The notes beneath the pieces are model-generated. The model saw nothing but the letters and a program-made list of their open reading frames with translations, was not told the origin of the DNA and ran no database searches. The position numbers and the translations under genes were made by a program. A DNA stretch of 64,000 nt from Bacillus vallismortis (GTDB taxonomy: Bacteria > Bacillota > Bacilli > Bacillales > Bacillaceae). The DNA lies in the NCBI RefSeq assembly GCF_040784915.1, contig NZ_CP160797.1, positions 821,001 through 885,000 on the forward strand, given 5' to 3'. Below are positions 53,501 through 62,500 of the stretch, one piece after another (the first letter of the stretch is position 1; every line of letters starts with the position of its first letter).

Positions 53501-56500
53501 GGTCAAAGAGAATACAATTGCCGCTTTTGAAAACTCAGAATATCAGTTTGATGAACTGGTCCGCAGCATAGATTACGAAAGAGATTCTAATAGAAACCCT
53601 CTATTCGATACCATGTTCGTATTAGAGGATGCTAAATTGTTCACAAAGGAATCGGAAAATCTAACTATCAGCCCTATTATTTTCGATCTGGATAACGCAA
53701 AATTTGATTTAACTTTTAATGTATTAGACTTTGAAGAAGACATTATACTTAATATTGAGTATAGGACAGGATTATTCAAATCTAATACAATAGAAAGCAT
53801 TTCAGAAACGTATATCAATATATTAAAAGGAATTGCGCAAAACATTGATACTGTATTAAATGATATCGATATCTTTTCAGAAAAAGACAAAATTGCATTG
53901 CTGCATGATTCTAACACGCAGTTAATGGAGTACCCTAAAAATAAACCGATTCATCTTCTGTTTGAAGAACAAGTGCAACGCACTCCAGACAATGTGGCAA
54001 TTGTTTTTGAAGGTATAAATCTCACATATCGAGAGCTGAATGAAAAATCAAATCAATTGGCGGCTTTATTAAGAGAAAAAGGAGTTAAGCCAAATAGCTT
54101 AGTAAGTTTAATGGTTGAACGTTCTTTAGATGTAATAGTCGGGATGTTAGGGATCTTAAAAGCAGGAGGAGCATATTTGCCGATTGATCCTGTGTATCCA
54201 GCGGAACGAATCAAATATATTCTTAAAGACAGTCAAACAAACCTGCTATTAACTAACCCTAAACTGATTGAAGAAACGGGTTTAGCAGACATGCTTGATA
54301 TCGAAGCGATAGACATACATGCAAACTCATTATCAGAATACCGAACTGGAAATTTATGTATTGAAAACGCAGGCGATGATTTAGTGTATGTCATTTATAC
54401 CTCAGGCTCTACTGGAAATCCTAAGGGGGTAATGGTAGAACATCAATCTTTGGTGAACTTATGTTATTGGCATAATTCATACAACACAGTAAGTGAAAAT
54501 GACAATAGTGCAGTCTATGCAAGCATGAGTTTTGACGCTTTCTCTTGGGAGATTTTTCCCTATATAATTACGGGTGCTTCTATTCATATCTTAAGTGATG
54601 ATTTAAAACTCGATGTCCGTAAACTAAATCAATATTTTAATGATCATCATATCTCCATTAGCTTTTTGCCTACACAAATGTGTGAACAGTTTATGGTGCT
54701 AAAGAATAATTCTTTAAGAAGACTGCTTACAGGTGGGGATAAGCTTAATCAGTTTAATCATCAAAACTATCAAATCATCAATAATTACGGTCCCACTGAA
54801 AATACCGTGGTTACAACGAGCTATATAGTAAATGAACATTCTAAAAACATTCCAATTGGAAAGCCCATCTCAAATAACAAAATCTATATTTTAGATCAAA
54901 ATAACAGCCTTGTGCCAGTGGGAGTGCCGGGAGAGCTTTGCGTGAGCGGGGCTGGTCTTGCGCGGGGATACTTAAACAGGCCGGAGCTTACGGCAGAAAA
55001 ATTCGTTCCAAATCCATTTCTTCCAGGGGAACGGATGTACCGGACAGGCGATCTTGCACGATTGCTTCCTGACGGGAATATCGAGTTCCTTGGCCGGATT
55101 GACCATCAGGTGAAAATTCGCGGCTACCGCATTGAGCTCGGTGAAATTGAGAACCGGCTGCTGAAGCTGCCGATGGTAAGAGAAGCTGTTGTCATCTCGC
55201 GGGAGGACAAAGATCATCAGGCGTATCTTTGTGCGTACGTTGTTCTTGAGAGCCCGGCAGCTGAATCCGTCAAAGAAATCCGCTCCCAGCTTGCAAATGA
55301 GCTTCCGGATTTCATGATCCCGGCGTTTTTTGTCCAACTGGACAAAATGCCTCTTACCGCAAACGGAAAGGTAGACCGGAAGGGGCTTCCGGATCCTGAT
55401 TTAGATAGTCTTGGAGATCGGGGCTATGAGGCGCCGAGAAATGCCGTTGAAGAGACTCTGGCCTCGATTTGGAAGGATATCCTTGGGACAGAAAGAGTGG
55501 GTATCAACGATCACTTCTTTGAAATGGGAGGCCATTCACTGAAGGCAACGGCTTTGGTTTCGAGAATCCATAAGGAGCTAAAGGCTGAAGTGCCTTTGCG
55601 CCAGCTTTTCCAATCGCCTACCATCAAGGGTATTGCGGAGTTCATTTCCGCCGGCCGTGAGAGTGTGTATGCGTCCATTCAAAAAGTGGAGGAACGGGAA
55701 TACTATCCCCTGTCATCTGCCCAAAGAAGGCTATATATTCTCGACAGAATTGAAGGTGGAGTTTCCTATAATATTCCTCTTGCCATGGAAATACAAGGGG
55801 ATCTTAATATAAGCCAGCTGGAAAAGGCCTTTCTGGCACTCATTGAAAGGCACGAAGTCCTGAGAACGTCATTCTCAATGGAGGACGGAGTACCTGTCCA
55901 AAAAATCGCACCGCTGGTGGATTTCAAAGTGGGCTGCCACAAAACAGACGCCTTTGGTGCAGAAAACTTCCTGAGGGAATTTGTGCGCCCGTTTGACCTT
56001 TCAAAAGCACCTCTCCTGCGGGTCGAGGTTCTGAACATCGCAGAAAACAAGCACCTTATGGTGCTGGACATGCACCATATTATTTCAGATGGAGTATCGA
56101 TGGGCATCCTGACGCGCGAATTGGCCGAGCTGTATGAAGGAAAGGATCTGCCTGCCCTGAAAATCCAGTACAAGGATTATTCTGCATGGCAAAAGCAAGC
56201 ATCTGCCCGGGCTGAAATGAAAAAGCAGGAAGCTTACTGGCTGAATGTATTCAAAGAGGAAGTGCCTGTTTTGAATATGCCGACCGATTTTAGAAGACCG
56301 GCAGCCCAATCGACTGAAGGCGGTTTGGTGCATTTTGAATTTGGGCGGGACCTGTCACTTAAGCTGAAAGAGATGGCCAAAGAACATGGAGTCACCCTGT
56401 ATATGCTTCTTCTGGCAGGCTATACGACACTCCTTTCAAAATATACAGGTCAGGAAGACATCATCGTCGGTTCTCCTATTGCGGGAAGGCCGCATGAAGA

Positions 56501-59500
56501 TTTGAAACACGTGATGGGAATTTTCCTAAATACGCTTGCTATGAGAAATCGTCCCGAAGGGAAAAAATCCTTCAGCAGCTATCTGAGAGAGGTAAGAGAA
56601 AATGCCTTGGGTGCTTTTGAAAACCAGGAATATCCGTTTGATGAGCTCGTAGAAAAGCTTGATCTAAACCGCGATATGAGCCGGAGCGCTTTATTTGATA
56701 CGATGCTTGTGCTTCAGAATTTCGATCAAGAGGCATTTGAGATTGAGGGGCTGACCTTCACTCCGCATCCAATGGATGCCCATGTGTCAAAGTTTGACTT
56801 AACCTTGACATCGAGCGAAGAGGGAGATTGCATTACATGCGTCCTGAATTATGGGACTAAGCTGTTTAAAAAAGAGACGATCGAGCGAATGGCAAGCCAT
56901 CTGATTCATCTTTTCAATGAAATTACACAACAGCCGGATCAGCTCATCAGCGATCTGACACTGCTTTCTAAAGAAGAAGCGCATGCGGCGTTAACCGGAT
57001 GGAATGAGACAAACATTCAATTTCCGATGGACAAAACGCTGGCACAACTGTTTGAGGAACAGTCAACTCGAACGCCACAACGAGTCGCTGTAGCAGCCGG
57101 AGACCAGAAGCTGACGTATCTCCAGTTGAATGAAAGGGCGAACCAGTGGGCAGGAGTGCTTCGGGAAAGAGGAGCAAAAGCAGGGGTGACAATCGGGCTG
57201 ATTGCTGAGGAGTCCGTAGAGATGATCATAGGAATTCTGGCGGTTTTAAAAGCTGGGGCAGCGTATCTTCCAATTGATCCCGACCAAGCCGTCAAGCGAA
57301 CAAATGCCATTCTCAAGGACAGCGGAGCGAGCCTTCTGCTTGTGAAAGGAAACCGAAAACCAGGTCTCAGCTTTGGCGGAGACATCATTGATCTGGAGAC
57401 ACCGCTTTTTGAGGGGAGAGACACAGCTAACCCTCCGGCAGGCCAATCGGATCACAATGCCTATTTGATATACACGTCAGGATCGACTGGCACACCAAAA
57501 GGTGTGTTTATACAGCACAGAAGCGTGGTCAATTACATGTCCTGGTTCAAAAAGGAAGTGAGTCTGCAGGAAGAGGATAAAGCGATTCTCGTTTCCTCTT
57601 ATGCCTTCGATTTAGGGTATACGAGTCTCTATTCAGCACTTTTGAGTGGCTGCGAGCTGCATCTGGTCAAAAAAGATATCTATTCAAATCCATCCAAAGC
57701 ACTGAGATATCTGAATAAAAACGGCATATCTTATCTGAAGCTGACGCCGTCACTGTTTAACGTCTTGGTTAACGACCCTGCATTTCTTGAGGGATCCGGC
57801 TGTGAGACCCTTCGTTTGGTCGTGCTTGGAGGAGAGAAAATAAGTCCGGAGGATGTGAAAACGTTCCATCTTCGCTGCTCAAAGGCGATGGTCATGAATC
57901 ACTATGGCCCGACAGAAGCAACCATAGGGTCTGTCTATCATATCATCGATTTTGAGGAAATGAGTGATTTTGAGCAATGTCCGGTAATTGGAAGACCAAT
58001 CTCGAATATGAAGGCATACGTTATGGATTCACAGATGAAGCCAGTGCCGGATGGGGTGTACGGAGAGCTGTGCCTATCTGGTGAAGGCGTTGCAAGAGGC
58101 TATTTGAACCGTCCTGAGCTGACTGAAAATGCATTTGTTCGGAATCCGTTGGACCCGAAGGAAACAATGTATCGGACAGGCGACCTTGTCAGAAGACTTC
58201 CGAATGGCAATCTTGAACTGGCCGGCAGGATCGACAATCAGGTCAAAATAAGAGGCTACCGTATCGAAACAGACGAAATCAAGAATCATCTCCTCAAGCA
58301 CGGTGAGATTCAGGAGGCTGTCGTGATTGTCCGAGAGGACAAAGATCAACACAAATATGTCTGTGCCTACATTACATCCGGGAAGATGTGGGCTTCGGGT
58401 GAGCTTAGGTCTTATCTAAAGGAGGAAATTCCTGAATTTATGATTCCATCTTATTTCGTTCAGATGGAGCGGATTCCTCTTACGCCAAATGGAAAGGTGG
58501 ACCGCAAAGCCTTGCCGGAACCGGATGGCCACGCTGGAGTGAACTATGAGGCTCCGAGGAATGAAGTGGAGAAGCAGCTCGTTGCGGTATGGGAAGAGAT
58601 TCTTGGTTTCCGCCCGATCGGAATCAGCCATAACTTTTTTGCGTCGGGAGGAGATTCTATCAAAGCTCTTCAAATCATTTCCCGGCTATCACGAGAAGGA
58701 ATCGCGGTTGAGATGAAGGATCTGTTTGCCTATCCTGAAATCAAGCAGCTGAGCCGGTACGCTAAAACCGTGAACGGACAAGAAGAATCATATGAAATTG
58801 AATCTGGAAACGTCCTTTTGACCCCGATTCAAAAAGCCTTTTTCTCAGGGGGGACAGAGGAGGTCAATCATTATAATCACGCAGTGATGTTGTACAGAAA
58901 AGACGGATTCCATACGGAATGGGTAAAGGAAGTTCTGGAGGAAATCATGAAGCATCATGATGCTTTAAGAATGATTTTTCCAAACGAGAACGGCAAAGTT
59001 CGTCCGTTTAATCGCGGCGTGAAAAAAAAACAGTTTGGCTTTTATGTCTATGACGTCTCGTCAGAGGAGGTTCCGAACCAGACGGTTCTCGAGCTTGCGA
59101 CGAAGCTTCAGCTTCAAATGGACATCCAAACAGGGCCGCTTGTAAACGCAGCTGTATTTAAGGCCAAAGATGGGGACCATCTTCTTCTGATCATTCATCA
59201 CCTTGTCATAGACGGTCTTTCTTGGAGAATTTTATTTGAAGATTTGGCACTTGGGTACAGCCAATTGAAAAAGGGAGAAACTGTGTCGTTTTATTCCAAA
59301 ACGACATCGTACAAGACTTATGCTTCCAAACTTCAGGCTTATGCCGAAGGCAAAAAGCTCGCAAGAGAAAAGCAATATTGGATGGATGTATTAAAGGAGA
59401 AGGTGCCATTCCTTGAAACCAAAGAAGAGGTCGAATCCTATTGGTATGAAGATAGTGATACGTTCAGGGGCGTTCTTGATAAAGAGGCAACACGAAAGCT

Positions 59501-62500
59501 CCTTCGTGAAACAAATCGCGCCTATCATACTGACATCAATGACCTTCTGGTTACTGCCCTTTTAATGGCTGCAAGGCAGGAGACGGGTGAAAATCGGATC
59601 AGACTGAGCCTTGAAGGACATGGCAGGGAACAGATCGTTGATGAGGTCGACATCAGCCGGACGGTTGGATGGTTTACCACCAAGTATCCTGTCCTGATTG
59701 ATCTGGGTGAGGAAACCAGCCTCTCCATGACGATCAAAATGGTAAAAGAAACGATCAGAAAAATACCAAACAAAGGCATCGGCTATGGAATCCTAAAACA
59801 TCTGAATGAAGATTCTGAGTTAAAGGCAGCACCGCAGCCACCCCTTTTGTTTAACTATTTGGGACAGATGGATGAGGATCTTCAAAATGCGGCATTCTCC
59901 TCTTCCAGTCTTCCGACCGGAGAGTCGATCGGAAATAGACATGCACGGGAAAATGCGATGGAAATGAATGCGATTGTTTTGGACGGTCAGCTGGTTATTG
60001 ATACGACGTATAACACAAAGGTTTATTCAAAACAAACTGTAAAGCATTTTACGGAGGCCTATAAAGAAGCGCTTTATGAGGTGATTGACCATTGCGTCTC
60101 AAAAGAAGAGGCAGAGAGAACACCGTCTGATTATGGAGACAAGGCATTGGACATTTACGAGCTTGAGGACATCAAGAGAAAGCATGAAGGATTTGAGATT
60201 GAAAAAATTTATCCTCTGGCCAATATGCAGCAGGGAATGTTATTCCACTCCTTGGAAAATCACTCATCAGGAGCCTATTTTGAACAAATCGTCATTGAAG
60301 CAAATGGAACAATTGATCCGCTTCTATTAGAGAAGAGCTTTAATGCCATCATGGAAAGGCATGAGCTCCTGCGGAGCGCCATTGAGTATGAAATCACAGT
60401 AAAGCCAAGAAACGTGATCCTGAAAAACAGGAAAATCGGCTTCCGGTACCAAGATATAAGACGGCAAAGTGCGGAGCAGCAGAAGGTAAGCATGGAGCGA
60501 TTCCTGAAAGAAGACCGGGAAAAAGGCTTTGATTTAAGCAGAGATCCTTTGATCCGCCTTCAGCTTATCCAGACCGGGGACGAAGAATATACGTTGATTT
60601 GGAGCAACCATCACATCCTGTTTGACGGATGGGGACGGGGAATCATTCTGGCTGAGCTTTTCCAATTCTATGGAGATGAGCGGTTCGGAAGAACCCGACA
60701 GCTGGAAGAGCCAGAAGCATACAGCACCTACATCAGATGGCTGGAAGAACAGTCCAGAGAAGATGCCGCTCAATATTGGAAGAATTATCTGAAAGGCTAT
60801 AAGGAAAAGTCAGGCATTCCGGTTAATAGGAAATCTGGGAAAACTGGCGATTCCGGAAACCGCGAAAAGGTGATAGCACTCTCACGAGAGCTAACGGGAA
60901 AACTGGCCGACCTGGCAACACGGAATCATGTGACCATCCATACAGCTCTGCAGAGTGCATGGGGTGTGCTGTTGGCCAAGTATAACCAGACAGACGATGT
61001 CGTGTTCGGTTCCGTTGTCTCCGGAAGGGATGCCAAAGTGCCGGGAATTGAAAACATGGTGGGACTGTTTATTAATACGATTCCAACAAGAATTCAGGCC
61101 AGTGATCACCAGAGTTTCAGAGAGGTCTTACAGCGTGTGCAGGAAGGTGCCATTGAAAGCCAGGCATACAGCTACCTCAACTTGTCTGATGTGCAGTCTC
61201 TAAGTGAACTGAAGCGGGATTTAATCGACCACGTGATGATTTTTGAAAACTATGCGCTGGATGACAAGGCCCTTGATCAAGGAGAGAATGAGCTGGGCTT
61301 TGTGTTCCATGAGCTGAAGGGAAATGAAGCAACAAACTATGGATTAACGGTGGTAGCCGTTCCCGGGGAGCAGCTGATCCTGAAATTTGCTTATGATGGA
61401 AATGTATACTCGGAGACGATTATCGAAAATCTAGGGATACATTTGACTCGCTTAATGGAGCAGGCCGCAGAAGATGAACATAAGAAAATCGGCGATCTTC
61501 AGCTGCTTTCAAATGAGGAAAAGGATCGGATCTTGAGTGAATTCAACCAAACAGAAACAGATTATCCGAAGGATAAAACCATCCAGCAGCTGTTTATGGA
61601 ACAGGCATACCGAACGCCTGAGCAAACGGCAGTCGTATGCGGGCATGAAATGCTCACCTACCGGGAGCTTAACGAGCGGTCCAACCAAATCGCACGGCTG
61701 CTTCTTCAAAAAGGTGTGCAGCCGGAAACGATCGTGGGCATTATGGCCGACCGTTCTCCTGAGATGATCGCGGGCATGATCGGAATCTTAAAATCTGGGG
61801 CGGCCTATCTCCCAATTGATCCGGATTATCCGGAGGAGCGGCTTAAATATCTTGTGAAGGATAGCGGCACCAAATTGCTGCTTACAGAAGAGCACTTAAT
61901 TGAAAAGATTCCTTTTACAGACACAATGGGCATAAGCGTGATTGCGCTGGATGATGACCGGCTTGCCAAAGCCGAAAAGACGAATGTAACGGTGAGGAAC
62001 AAACCGTCTGATTTGGCCTATGTCATCTATACATCAGGCTCTACAGGCCAGCCAAAGGGTGTATTAGTTGAGCACAAATCTCTGATGAATTTATGTCACT
62101 GGTATGTCAATTTCCATGAGATCCATGAATCCGACCGGATTACGAACTACCTGAAATATTCGTTTGATGCATCCATTACAGAGATTTTCCCTTGTTTGAT
62201 TACGGGAGCTGAATTACACGTTTTAAGAGGCGATATCCGGCTGGATATGGGGAAACTCAATGAGTACATGAATGAAAACGGCATTACCGTCGCAACCCTT
62301 CCATACAAGGTGGGCGAACAGTTTATGCAGCAGGATAATCATTCCTTAAGGATGCTCATTTCCGGCGGAGAACAGCTCAATATGAAGACAGATACTGAAT
62401 ACCAATTGGTCAACGCGTATGGACCTACGGAAAACACATGCGTTACCACGAGTTATTTCGCAGACCGCAAGGGACAGAACATTCCGATTGGAAAACCTAT

